Program-made: the position numbers and the translations under genes
In this document: piece after piece, positions 54,001 through 61,721 of the stretch
Layout of the letters: the number at the start of each line of letters is the position of its first letter
How positions within the stretch are numbered: position 1 is the first letter of the stretch
Notes under the pieces: model-generated
What the model was told of the DNA's origin: nothing
The model's input: only the letters and a program-made list of their open reading frames with translations
Database searches by the model: none
Origin: Methyloversatilis sp. RAC08
GTDB taxonomy: Bacteria; Pseudomonadota; Gammaproteobacteria; Burkholderiales; Rhodocyclaceae
DNA length: 64,000 nt
Direction of reading: 5' to 3'
NCBI RefSeq assembly: GCF_001713355.1
Contig: NZ_CP016448.1
Location: 3,472,001-3,536,000 of the forward strand

Positions 54001-54086
54001 AGGCCATGCAGCGCATGGACGGCCGCGTCTGGGCAGAAAGCGCACCGGGCGAGGGTGCCACCTTCCATCTGGAGTTTCCGGCATGA
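51066..54086 (+). CDS. Membrane sensor histidine kinase with HAMP and multiple PAS domains
   Basis: 1006 residues. TM1 about residues 10-27, a periplasmic domain of about 150 residues, TM2 about 180-200, HAMP (RLDTRVDLGGRDELAEIGSAF), then four PAS segments (about 255-770), a coiled coil, HisKA SYAVSHDLKAPLRGID (His about 795) and HATPase (NLLDNALKFSRD near 905, GTGVGLALVRK near 975). The phytochrome-like SHDLKAPLR kinase type commonly signals to Rcp1-like single-domain regulators, one of which follows with a 4-base overlap. Confidence 0.93.
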   Translation: MTLRLPARTLVPLLITVVALVMVGLDHMLQRADYRLRVEQEQQQLLVERLGIEQSNLDQLIVQNRPLQLRRAVAELGLRPHLTHAYLTAPGGRVIGSLARADLGQSLSDILAADTRGGAALLDAPRAPDNSLLVQVDASRTALTGLMALEGGHQLFVRSDLTQPFSQRLHASRVELWRHAVLILCWSLLLSLFLHLIWFRRAAQLTNAARAFGQGRLDTRVDLGGRDELAEIGSAFNDMAVRLQAQHAALLDSERLFRAMYEQVGVGVARIDSRLGHFMSANRKYREIMGYDDAEMRSLDVMRVTHPEDLPRNLALLDSLKSGEIREFSIEKRVFHKDGRVIWVALSVSPLWAPGAEPDYHLAVIQDITARREAEQALKLERNRLSAAEHIAGLGSWEFHVASGGGWWSEQMHAFFGLDPADGVPEPEQFLNRLHPDDRDRVAGVMGLLAQGATEVPLHVYRTSPDIGPVRHLRPSVQMVPDDDGGVITYVGTLLDVTYQFEAEQALRASEERLRATLEQAPNVAVQWFDAQGRVLYWNSGSTRLYGWHPDEAIGRGIDTLMHTQEEADAFRDSFAQIVHSGQSIGPSEYLVRHRDGSPRWIEATLFSIPGLDKEPIMVCMDVDITARRKAELAVEQERTHLRTLFATLPDLVWLKSPEGIFLSCNRQFERLCCRAEAELLGRTDYDVFSKEEADFFRSHDERAMRSGQKSVNEEWVTMQDTGQRVLLQTIKTPMHDAGGTLVGVLGIARDITEFRQTQDTLRELNRDLEQRVAERTQALSDAMKELESFSYAVSHDLKAPLRGIDGYSKILLEDYGDRLDEQGQRFLANIRNGTRQMHALIEDLLAYSRMERRSLEASRVDLGEVMRSVLNRRSDEIAAASVQIVGEVPSITVRADHQGVEMVLRNLLDNALKFSRDADPAIVTLHAVVQDGRAHLSMRDNGIGFDMKYHERIFEIFQRLHRNEDFSGTGVGLALVRKAMQRMDGRVWAESAPGEGATFHLEFPA

Positions 54087-54526
54087 ATCTCGCGACCCGT
54101 CAGCCGTCAGCGGCCCCGCCCATCCTGCTGGTCGAAGACAACCCGGTCGATATCGATCTGACCTGCCGCGCCTTCGCGCGCGACCCGCTGGCCGGTCCGG
54201 TCAGCGTGGCGCGGGATGGCGAAACGGCGCTCGATTTCATGCAGCGCTGGGACAAGGGCGAGCCGCCGCCTGCGCTGATCCTGCTCGACATCAACCTGCC
54301 GGGCGTCAATGGCTTCGAGGTGCTGCGCCAGCTGAAGCGCCATCCGGTGCATCGCAGCATTCCGGTGGTGATGCTGAGTTCGTCGGCGGAACACCGTGAC
54401 CTGCTCGATGCCTATTCGCTGGGCGTCAATTCCTTCATCGTCAAGCCGGTGGATTTTGATCGTTTCGTCGAAGCGGCGGGCCAGATCGGACGATACTGGT
54501 TCGAACTCAACCAGCCGCCGATCTGA
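54083..54526 (+). CDS. Single-domain response regulator (Rcp1-like)
   Basis: 147 residues, receiver only: [18 protein letters not shown], phospho-Asp in ILLDINLPGVNGFEVL, and the Lys in FIVKPVDFD. It is coupled to the kinase upstream (ATGA) and its stop shares a base with the next start (TGATG). It is a shuttle from the kinase to another protein, possibly the GGDEF-EAL protein next door. Confidence 0.93.
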   Translation: MNLATRQPSAAPPILLVEDNPVDIDLTCRAFARDPLAGPVSVARDGETALDFMQRWDKGEPPPALILLDINLPGVNGFEVLRQLKRHPVHRSIPVVMLSSSAEHRDLLDAYSLGVNSFIVKPVDFDRFVEAAGQIGRYWFELNQPPI

Positions 54527-57500
54527 TGCGCATCCTCTACGCAGAAGATTCGGAATTTGATGCCGATCTGACGCAGCGTGCGCTGCGCCGCAGCGGCAGC
54601 GTACTTGACATAGAAATCGTGCCCACGCTGGAGGACGCGCGTCAGCGTCTCGCCCGGGCTGGTGTCGACCTGCTGCTGACCGACCTCAAGCTGCCCGACG
54701 GCAGCGGGCTCGAATTGCTGGCTCACATCAGGGAACACGCCCTGCCGGTCGCGGTGGTGGTGCTGACCGGGTCGGGCGACGGCAGTTCGGCGATTGCCGC
54801 GCTGAAGGCGGGTGCCGACGACTACCTCATCAAGTCCGGCTCCTACCTCGAACGGTTGCCGCGCGTGCTTGACGCCGCCTTGCTCAGGCACCGTTCGATG
54901 TCGGCGCGGTGCGACCGGCCGATCCGCGTGCTGTGCGCCGAATCGAGCCTTGAAGATGTGGAACTGATGCGCGGTCACCTCCTCAAGCATGCGCCGCAGA
55001 TCCGGCTGGAAAGCACCGGCGGCACCGATGCGGTGATCAGCCGGCTGCAAGCCGGCCCGGAAGCCGAAGCGACTTTCGACGTGCTGCTGATCGACGCGCT
55101 GCCCGATGAAACGACAGGGCTCGACCTCGTGAAGCTGATCCGCAGCGAGCGCCAGCTGTCCCTCCCCATCGTCATGTTGGCGGGTCAGGACAGCGAGCAG
55201 CTGGCATCCAGCGCCTTGCATCTGGGTGTCGACGACTATCTGGTCAAGCATCCCGGCTATCTGTTCGAGCTGCCGGCCACGCTGGAGAAAGTCCATCGCC
55301 GGGCCGAGCTGGTGCTTGAGAGCGAACGTCTCAACGCCACCAACCAGCGCATGTCGCAACTGCTCGCGGCCAGTCCGACCATCGTCTACAGCCTGCGCGA
55401 GCAGGACGGCGAGTACCAGTCGTCATGGGTCAGCGAAAACGTGACCCGCATTCTTGGCTATACGGTGGCCGAAGTACTGGCGCCAGGCTGGTGGCAGGCC
55501 GGCCTTCATGCGCAGGACCGGAATACAGCGCTGGCGCGCTCCGAAGGTCTCCTGCTGGACGGACAGCTCAGCCTCGAATATCGATTCCGGCGGCGTGACG
55601 GCAGCGAAATCTGGGTCCGCGACGAGTTGCGACGGGTTGGCCAGAGCGGTGATTCCGGTGCCGAATTCGTGGGCTCCTGGACCGATGTCAGCGCCGACAA
55701 GCGCGTCGCGCTGATCGGCGAGGCGCGTGCCGAAGTGCTCGACCGCATCGTTGCGGCCGAGCCGCTGTCCGTCATTCTCGAGGCGATTGCGCTGCGCATG
55801 CAGGCGATCGAGCCGGCAACGCGCGTATCGATCCAGCTGCTGCATGAAGTGAGCGGCCGGCTGGTGAATGGCGCTGCGCCCTCGCTGCCCGAGCGCTATC
55901 TGCAGGCGATAGAAGGTGTGCTGCCAGGCCCGGGCACCGGCTCCTGCGGCACGTCGGCGTGGTCGGGCGAAACTGTGCTGGTCGAGAACGTGTTCGAGCA
56001 CCCGTACTGGGCGCCATATGTCGAGCTGGCGCGGCTGGGTGGCTTCAGTGCCTGCTGGTCGGTCCCCTACAAGGACAAGGACGGGCGTGTGCTCGGTACC
56101 TTTGCGCTCTATCACGACACCCCCTGCCTGCCGGACGCTGCGCAGCTTGAGCTGATCAACGATTTCAGCCGCATCACTGGCCTGGCGGTTCAGAAGGTGC
56201 GCGCAGCCACCGCGCTCAGGCAGGCCGGAGCGGTGTTCGAAAGCACGCGTGACGGCATCTTCATTACCGATCTCGAGGCGCAGATCGTCGCCGTCAATCG
56301 AGCATTCACCCATATCAGCGGCTACAGCGAGTTCGAAGCCATCGGCCAGACACCGCGCATGCTGCAGTCGGGACGCCACGACGAGCGGTTCTACCAGGTC
56401 ATGTGGTCGACCGTTCTGGCCAGCGGCAACTGGCAGGGCGAAGTATGGAACCGGCGCAAGAATGGCGAGCTTTACCAGCAGCTGCTCACCATCAGCACGG
56501 TGCGCAACGAAGCCGGCGCGCCCAGTCACTATGTTGCCGTCATGACCGACATCAGCCAGCTCAAGCGCTCGGAAGCCAAGCTCGACTATCTGGCCCACCA
56601 CGATCCGCTGACCGATCTGCCGAACCGACTGTTGATGCAATCGCGCATCCAGCACGCCATCGAACGTGCCGCACGCAGCCGTTGCCATCTTGCGCTGCTG
56701 TTCATCGATCTGGACCGCTTCAAGAACGTGAACGACAGCCTGGGCCATCCGGCCGGCGACGAACTTCTGGCCGCGATTGCGAAGCGGTTGCGCAGCCGGC
56801 TGCGCGAGGTGGATACGCTGGCCCGGCTCGGTGGCGACGAATTCGTGCTGCTGATCGAGGAAATGACGGTGCCGGAAGACGCCGCCATCGTCGCGCAGAT
56901 GCTGATCGACCTGCTGACGGCGCCGTTCAGTCTGTCCCAGGGGCGCGAGATCTACATCGGCGCGAGCATCGGCATTTCGGTGTTTCCGGACGACGGCCGC
57001 ACTGTGACGGAGCTGATCCAGCATTCCGATGTGGCGATGTACCAGGCCAAGGAAGCCGGGCGCGGCGCGTTCCGCTTCTACACCGAAGCGATGAGCCGCG
57101 CCGCGCAGGACCGGCTGCATCTGGACACGCGGCTGCGCCGCGCGCTGGAGCGCGGCGAATTCACGCTGCACTACCAGCCGCAGATCGACATGGCCACCGG
57201 TCGGCTGACCGGTGCCGAAGCGCTGGTGCGCTGGATCGATCCGGAAGAGGGCGTCATTTCACCGGCGCGCTTCATACCGGTGGCGGAAGAGACCGGTCTG
57301 ATCGTGCCGATCGGCGAGTGGGTGCTGCGCACGGCCTGTGCCCAGGTGCGCGCGTGGCGCGATGCCGGTCAGGTCCTGACGGTGGCGGTCAACCTGTCGG
57401 CACGCCAACTGCAGCAGGCTGATCTCGCCCAGCGCGTGGCCGCATTGATGGCGGAATTCGGCATCGGTCCGGACTGGCTCGAATTCGAACTGACCGAATC

Positions 57501-57873
57501 GATGCTGGCCGGCGAACAGGCCTCGACCGAACTGCGGCTGCGCGAGCTCAAGGCGCTCGGCATTGCGCTGTCGATCGATGATTTCGGCACCGGCTATTCG
57601 TCGCTGGCCTATCTGAAGCGTTTTCCGATCGACGTGCTCAAGATCGACCAGAGCTTCGTGCGCGACATCCCGCACGACCGCAATGACATGGAAATCGCCG
57701 CCACGATCATCGCCATGGCGCACACGCTGAAACTGCGCGTCGTGGCCGAAGGTGTCGAAACCCCCGAACAGCTGGCGTTCCTGAAGGAGCGCGACTGCGA
57801 TGCCTGGCAGGGTTATCTGTACAGCAAACCGCTGCCCGGCGAAGAATTCGCGTTTCGTTTCCTGCAGGGCTGA
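54526..57873 (+). CDS. REC-REC-PAS-GAF-PAS-GGDEF-EAL cyclic-di-GMP protein
   Basis: 1115 residues, no membrane segment. Receiver 1 (ILYAEDSEFDADLT; LLLTDLKLPDGSG), receiver 2 (VLLIDALPDETTG near 188), PAS about 280-400, GAF about 405-555, PAS about 565-680, GGDEF with an intact RLGGDEFVLL (about 768) and EAL with GAEALVRW (about 896), FELTES, DDFGTGYSSL, LKIDQSFV and EGVETPEQ. Both catalytic sites look complete, so it could make or break cyclic-di-GMP. It ends the coupled run from the lipoprotein gene. Confidence 0.94.
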   Translation: MRILYAEDSEFDADLTQRALRRSGSVLDIEIVPTLEDARQRLARAGVDLLLTDLKLPDGSGLELLAHIREHALPVAVVVLTGSGDGSSAIAALKAGADDYLIKSGSYLERLPRVLDAALLRHRSMSARCDRPIRVLCAESSLEDVELMRGHLLKHAPQIRLESTGGTDAVISRLQAGPEAEATFDVLLIDALPDETTGLDLVKLIRSERQLSLPIVMLAGQDSEQLASSALHLGVDDYLVKHPGYLFELPATLEKVHRRAELVLESERLNATNQRMSQLLAASPTIVYSLREQDGEYQSSWVSENVTRILGYTVAEVLAPGWWQAGLHAQDRNTALARSEGLLLDGQLSLEYRFRRRDGSEIWVRDELRRVGQSGDSGAEFVGSWTDVSADKRVALIGEARAEVLDRIVAAEPLSVILEAIALRMQAIEPATRVSIQLLHEVSGRLVNGAAPSLPERYLQAIEGVLPGPGTGSCGTSAWSGETVLVENVFEHPYWAPYVELARLGGFSACWSVPYKDKDGRVLGTFALYHDTPCLPDAAQLELINDFSRITGLAVQKVRAATALRQAGAVFESTRDGIFITDLEAQIVAVNRAFTHISGYSEFEAIGQTPRMLQSGRHDERFYQVMWSTVLASGNWQGEVWNRRKNGELYQQLLTISTVRNEAGAPSHYVAVMTDISQLKRSEAKLDYLAHHDPLTDLPNRLLMQSRIQHAIERAARSRCHLALLFIDLDRFKNVNDSLGHPAGDELLAAIAKRLRSRLREVDTLARLGGDEFVLLIEEMTVPEDAAIVAQMLIDLLTAPFSLSQGREIYIGASIGISVFPDDGRTVTELIQHSDVAMYQAKEAGRGAFRFYTEAMSRAAQDRLHLDTRLRRALERGEFTLHYQPQIDMATGRLTGAEALVRWIDPEEGVISPARFIPVAEETGLIVPIGEWVLRTACAQVRAWRDAGQVLTVAVNLSARQLQQADLAQRVAALMAEFGIGPDWLEFELTESMLAGEQASTELRLRELKALGIALSIDDFGTGYSSLAYLKRFPIDVLKIDQSFVRDIPHDRNDMEIAATIIAMAHTLKLRVVAEGVETPEQLAFLKERDCDAWQGYLYSKPLPGEEFAFRFLQG

Positions 57874-57921
57874 TCGCACCTGACTGCAAGCCTTAGTGGC
57901 GCGCCTGTTGGAGCAACGGCC

Positions 57922-58004
57922 TGTGGGAGCGGCGGCCTCGCCGCGATCGAGCAGCGATGGTCGATGATCAGCGTGCACATCGCGGCGAGGCCGCCGCTCC
58001 CACA
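57922..58004. repeat. 26-bp perfect palindromic (REP-like) element
   Basis: The 26 bases at 57922-57947 (starting TGTGGGAGCGGCGG) are the exact reverse complement of 57979-58004, around a 31-base loop. Elements beginning TGTGGGAGCGGC are common dispersed palindromes in proteobacteria. It can also fold as a strong transcript end for the signalling operon. Confidence 0.85.
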
Positions 58005-58328
58005 GGGAAGCTCCCACAGGGAAGCTCCCACAGGGAAGCTCCCACAGGGAAGCTCCCACAGGGAAGCTCCCACAGGGAAGCTCCCACAGGGAAGCTCCCA
58101 CAGGGAAGCTCCCACAGGGAAGCTCCCACAGGGAAGCTCCCACAGGGAAGCTCCCACAGGGAAGCTCCCACAGGGAAGCTCCCACAGGGAAGCTCCCACA
58201 GGGAAGCTCCCACAGGGAAGCTCCCACAGGGAAGCTCCCACAGGGAAGCTCCCACAGGGAAGCTCCCACAGGGAAGCTCCCACAGGAAGCTCCCACAGGC
58301 AAGCTCCCACAGGCAAGCTCCCACAGGG
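57996..58328. repeat. 14-bp tandem repeat array, about 23 copies
   Basis: Unit GCTCCCACAGGGAA. Twenty perfect copies run from 57996 to 58275, then one 13-base copy (58276-58288), two copies with GGC for GGG (58289-58316) and a partial copy. The first unit overlaps the right arm of the palindrome, so the array looks like an amplification of its edge. Frames through it give only low-complexity peptide and are not genes. The gap 57874-58354 holds nothing else. Confidence 0.95.
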
Positions 58329-58354
58329 CGGCCGCCCTGCCGGGTGGTGGGTGG

Positions 58355-59014
58355 TCACCCGGCGATGTTCTTGTCCTTGAACCGGCACAGGTCGTTGATG
58401 TTGCACTGGCCGCACAGCGGCTTGCGTGCGGTGCAGGTATAGCGGCCGTGCAGGATGAGCCAGTGGTGGGCGTGGTCCATGAATTCCGTCGGCACCACCT
58501 TGAGCAGCGCCTGTTCGACGGCGACCACGTCCTTGCCGGGCGCGAGGCCGATGCGGTTCGAAATGCGGAAGATGTGCGTGTCTACCGCCATGGTCGGCTG
58601 GCCGAACACGATGTTCAGCACCACATTGGCCGTCTTGCGGCCGACGCCGGGCAGCGCTTCGAGCGCGGCGCGGTCATTCGGCACTTCGCCACCGTGCTTC
58701 TCCAGCAACTGATGCGACAGCGACACGACGTTCTTCGCCTTGGCGCGGAACAGACCGATGGTCCTGATGCAGTCCTCGACGCCCGCGACACCGAGGCTGA
58801 CCATCGCTTCCGGCGTCGGCGCCGCAGGAAACAGCCGGCGCGTGGCGACATTCACGCCCTTGTCGGTCGCCTGCGCCGACAGCACCACCGCGACCAGCAG
58901 CTGGAACGGCGAGCCGTACTCGAGATCGCTTTTCGGATGCGGGTTGGCGGCGCGCCAGCGCTCGAACATCGTCTGGATGTCGGCGCGCGCGAGCTTGCTG
59001 ACCCGTGCCCCCAT
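58355..59014 (-). CDS. nth: Endonuclease III
   Basis: DNA glycosylase/AP lyase for oxidised pyrimidines. 219 residues. Helix-hairpin-helix LPGVGRKTANVV with the catalytic Lys (about 127), Asp (about 145) in AVDTHIFR, and the iron-sulfur cluster ligands Cys about 194, 201, 204 and 210 (CTARKPLCGQCNINDLC). A longer in-frame upstream extension runs antiparallel to nothing real and lies in rsxE. The start overlaps the rsxE stop, the conserved rsx-nth arrangement. Confidence 0.96.
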   Translation of the reverse strand: MGARVSKLARADIQTMFERWRAANPHPKSDLEYGSPFQLLVAVVLSAQATDKGVNVATRRLFPAAPTPEAMVSLGVAGVEDCIRTIGLFRAKAKNVVSLSHQLLEKHGGEVPNDRAALEALPGVGRKTANVVLNIVFGQPTMAVDTHIFRISNRIGLAPGKDVVAVEQALLKVVPTEFMDHAHHWLILHGRYTCTARKPLCGQCNINDLCRFKDKNIAG

Positions 59015-59706
59015 CAGGCAGAGGCCGTTTCCGCCGGTGCGTGCGGCGCCGCCGGACGGGCGGCCGCGGCGCGCGCCACCCAGGCGTTGCGCGCGGCGAT
59101 CAGCAGTCCGAGCAGGATGAAGGCGCCAGGCGGCAGGATGGCAACCAGCAGGCCTTGGTAGTCGTCCCCCAGAAGCTTGAGCGCCTGCGCGCCCGGAATG
59201 ATCATGTCGATGCCCGAAAAAAGCGTGCCCGCGCCAATCAGTTCGCGTGCGCCGCCCAGCAGGGCCAGCACCCACAGCAGGCCGATACCCATCGCGGCGC
59301 CATCCCACGCGGCGGCCAGCGGCGAATTCTTTGCCGCGAAGGCTTCCACCCGCGCCAGCACGATGCAGTTGGTGACGATCAGCGGAATGAAGATGCCCAA
59401 CACCAGATACAGCTCGTGCAGCCAGGCATTGAAGGCGAGGTCGAGGCAGGTGACCAGCGCCGCGATGATCAGGATGAACACCGGGATGCGGATATCGTAC
59501 GGAATCAGCGTACGCAGCGCCGCCACGGCGCCGCTGGCCAGCGCCATGACCAGCACGGTCGCCAGCGCAAGGCTGACGGCATTGACCAGCGTGTTGCTGA
59601 CGGCCAGCAGCGGACACAGGCCAAGCAACTGCACCAGGGCGGTGTTGTTCTCCCACAGGCCCTTGCGACCGATGTCGCCATAAGCGGTACGTTCTTCAGG
59701 ATTCAT
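59014..59706 (-). CDS. rsxE: Electron transport complex subunit RsxE/RnfE
   Basis: Membrane subunit of the Rnf/Rsx ion-pumping ferredoxin:NAD(+) oxidoreductase. 230 residues from the ATG at 59706 (AAGGA 10 bases upstream; a GTG at 59715 is possible). About six helices; conserved GLWENNTALVQLLGLCPLLAVS and VLGIFIPLIVTNCIVLARVEAF with the membrane Cys residues that bind the intramembrane cluster. The C-terminus is Ala/Pro-rich. Confidence 0.94.
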   Translation of the reverse strand: MNPEERTAYGDIGRKGLWENNTALVQLLGLCPLLAVSNTLVNAVSLALATVLVMALASGAVAALRTLIPYDIRIPVFILIIAALVTCLDLAFNAWLHELYLVLGIFIPLIVTNCIVLARVEAFAAKNSPLAAAWDGAAMGIGLLWVLALLGGARELIGAGTLFSGIDMIIPGAQALKLLGDDYQGLLVAILPPGAFILLGLLIAARNAWVARAAAARPAAPHAPAETASA

Positions 59707-59798
59707 CGTGAGCACATCCTTTCATGCACCGCAGGTTATCGCGGAGCGGTCTGATCGGGGCCGGTGAAGGTCGGTCCGGAGCCCGCCGTCCACAGCCT

Positions 59799-60608
59799 TC
59801 ATTCAACGTTATCCGGATTTTCCGCGTCCATCCGCGGCGCCCCCTTTTTCGCAAACACCTTGCCCGCGTCGGCGCCAGTCGGCAGGCCGAACAGCGCCTC
59901 GCGCGCCGGGGCGATCGCCGCCACGGCGCGCCCCGTGGCACGGATCACGGCGCGCGGAGAAATCGTCGCACCCGTCATGTAGGCGAAGTCGCCACCGTCC
60001 TTGCGCACGGTCCAGTTGCCCGCCTGCGCGGTGTCACGGCCGACGAACTGGGCGATCCACTTCGGCGTGGCGCGGTCCTTGGCCGGGTCGATATAGTCGC
60101 CCAGACCCGGCGTCTCCTTATGCGCAACGACCCGCACGCCGCCCAGCGTGCCGTCGGCGCGCAGCGAGATCAGCAGCCGGATCGCGCCGCTGTAGCCGTC
60201 GGGCGCCTGCGCCTCGAACACCAGCGCCACCGGATCGGCGCCGCGCCGCGCGCGGTGCAGCGTGACCGGGCCGGCAATGCCGAGCGCCGGCAGCGCCGGC
60301 AGTTGCACGGTGTCGGTCAGCAGCGCGTTGTCGTAGTCGCCGTGCGGCAGAACCTGGGCGATCAGCTCCAGACGGCGTGCTTCGACCGATGCGCGGATCG
60401 GCTCGCGAGTGGCTTCGAAGGTGAGTGCCATCAGCGCGGTGAAGATGAGCGTGAAGGTGCCGAGCAGCAAGGCCGATCGCGCGGCAGTGCCTGCTGCACT
60501 GGCCGGTGGCGCCAGTTCATGCGGCGCCCGCCCGCCCGGTGCCGCCCCGGCCGGTGCCGGATCGACGGCCGGTGACGTCGCCGGCATGTCGCGTTCCGCA
60601 TCGCTCAT
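59799..60608 (-). CDS. rsxG: Electron transport complex subunit RsxG/RnfG
   Basis: 269 residues. N-terminal Pro/Ala-rich cytoplasmic segment, one membrane anchor (about residues 46-66), then the periplasmic FMN-binding domain with TGATISPRAV, where FMN is attached to the second Thr. It overlaps the rsxD stop by 4 bases. An 84-92 base gap separates it from rsxE, without a clear promoter. Confidence 0.93.
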   Translation of the reverse strand: MSDAERDMPATSPAVDPAPAGAAPGGRAPHELAPPASAAGTAARSALLLGTFTLIFTALMALTFEATREPIRASVEARRLELIAQVLPHGDYDNALLTDTVQLPALPALGIAGPVTLHRARRGADPVALVFEAQAPDGYSGAIRLLISLRADGTLGGVRVVAHKETPGLGDYIDPAKDRATPKWIAQFVGRDTAQAGNWTVRKDGGDFAYMTGATISPRAVIRATGRAVAAIAPAREALFGLPTGADAGKVFAKKGAPRMDAENPDNVE

Positions 60609-61621
60609 CGCGCACCTCCGTCCGGAGGCTCGACCTTGTGGCCGAACACCGGCGGCTGGGTCTTGATGTCGATCAGCGGCACGCAGATGTTCAGCAGCAG
60701 CACCGCGAAGGCGATGCCGTCCGGGTAGGCGCCGAAGGCGCGGATCAGCCAGGCGATGAGCGCGATGCCCGCAGCGAAGATCAGTTTCCCGCGCGGCGTC
60801 GTGGCGCCCGACACCGGATCGGTCGCAATGAAGAAGGCACCCAGCATGGTGCCTCCGGCCAGCAGGTGGAAGGCCGGACTGGCATGGTGCGATGGGTCGA
60901 TCAGCCAGGCCACGCCGGACACGATGGCCATGGCGCCGAGGAAGGCGACCGGTATGTGCCAGGTGATGATGCGCAGCGCGAGCAGCAGCAGGCCCCCGGC
61001 GCCCCAGGCCAGCGCGACCCATTCCCAGCCGGCGCCGGCCACGTGGCCGAAAGCCGGTGACTGCATCACCGCGGCGACATCGGCGTTGCCGAGCAGCCCG
61101 GTGCGCAGCGCGTCCAGCGGCGTTGCGCCGGTGACCGCGTCGAGCATGCGCTCGCCGCCGAACACCCAGTGCAGCTGTGTGGCGGCGTCGCTGCCCTGCA
61201 GTCCGGGCCACTGCGACATCAGCGCCGGAAAGCTGATGATCAGCACGCAGTAGGCCAGCATGGCCGGGTTGAACGGGTTCTGGCCGAGGCCGCCATACAG
61301 GTGCTTGCCGATGACGATCGCGAACGACGTGCCGATGACGATCATCCACCAGGGCAGCAGCGGCGGCAGACACACCGCGATCAGCCAGGCCGTGACCAGC
61401 GCGCTGCCGTCGCCCAGTGCGCGTGCCACCGGGCGGCGGCGCAGCGACAGCATGGCCGCTTCGCAAACCAGCGCAGTGGCGCTGGCGATCGCGATCTGCA
61501 GCAGCAGGCCGATGCCGAACAGCCACACCTGCATCGCGATGGCCGGCAGCATGGCGACGAGCACGGTCACCATGACGCGGCGCACGCTGGTGTTCTGGCG
61601 GAGATAGGGCGAGTTGTACAT
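60605..61621 (-). CDS. rsxD: Electron transport complex subunit RsxD/RnfD
   Basis: 338 residues, about nine membrane helices. Conserved SPYLRQNTSVRRVM at the start, KHLYGGLGQNPFNPAM, and the covalent FMN site TGATPLDAL. It lies between rsxC (100-base gap) and rsxG. Confidence 0.95.
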   Translation of the reverse strand: MYNSPYLRQNTSVRRVMVTVLVAMLPAIAMQVWLFGIGLLLQIAIASATALVCEAAMLSLRRRPVARALGDGSALVTAWLIAVCLPPLLPWWMIVIGTSFAIVIGKHLYGGLGQNPFNPAMLAYCVLIISFPALMSQWPGLQGSDAATQLHWVFGGERMLDAVTGATPLDALRTGLLGNADVAAVMQSPAFGHVAGAGWEWVALAWGAGGLLLLALRIITWHIPVAFLGAMAIVSGVAWLIDPSHHASPAFHLLAGGTMLGAFFIATDPVSGATTPRGKLIFAAGIALIAWLIRAFGAYPDGIAFAVLLLNICVPLIDIKTQPPVFGHKVEPPDGGAR

Positions 61622-61721
61622 CGGAGTCCGGGGTGGTCGGCAGGGCAGTCGGTTCGGTACTGCCCGGGGCAGTCGCGGGTCAGCTCAAGGGGTCGGGTCA
61701 GGGGGGCGGGCAATTCCGGGC

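Noticed and set aside
57996-58328. CRISPR array
   Set aside because: The repeats are contiguous 14-mers with no spacers, and no cas genes are nearby.
57813-58442. Long open frames on both strands through the 14-bp repeat array
   Set aside because: A 14-bp unit without stops stays open in every frame and gives a repeating 14-residue peptide. There is no ribosome site or conserved domain, so these are artefacts of the repeat.
58355-59656. 433-residue version of Nth
   Set aside because: The extra N-terminus is out-of-frame rsxE sequence. Nth homology starts at MGARVSK, giving the usual length.
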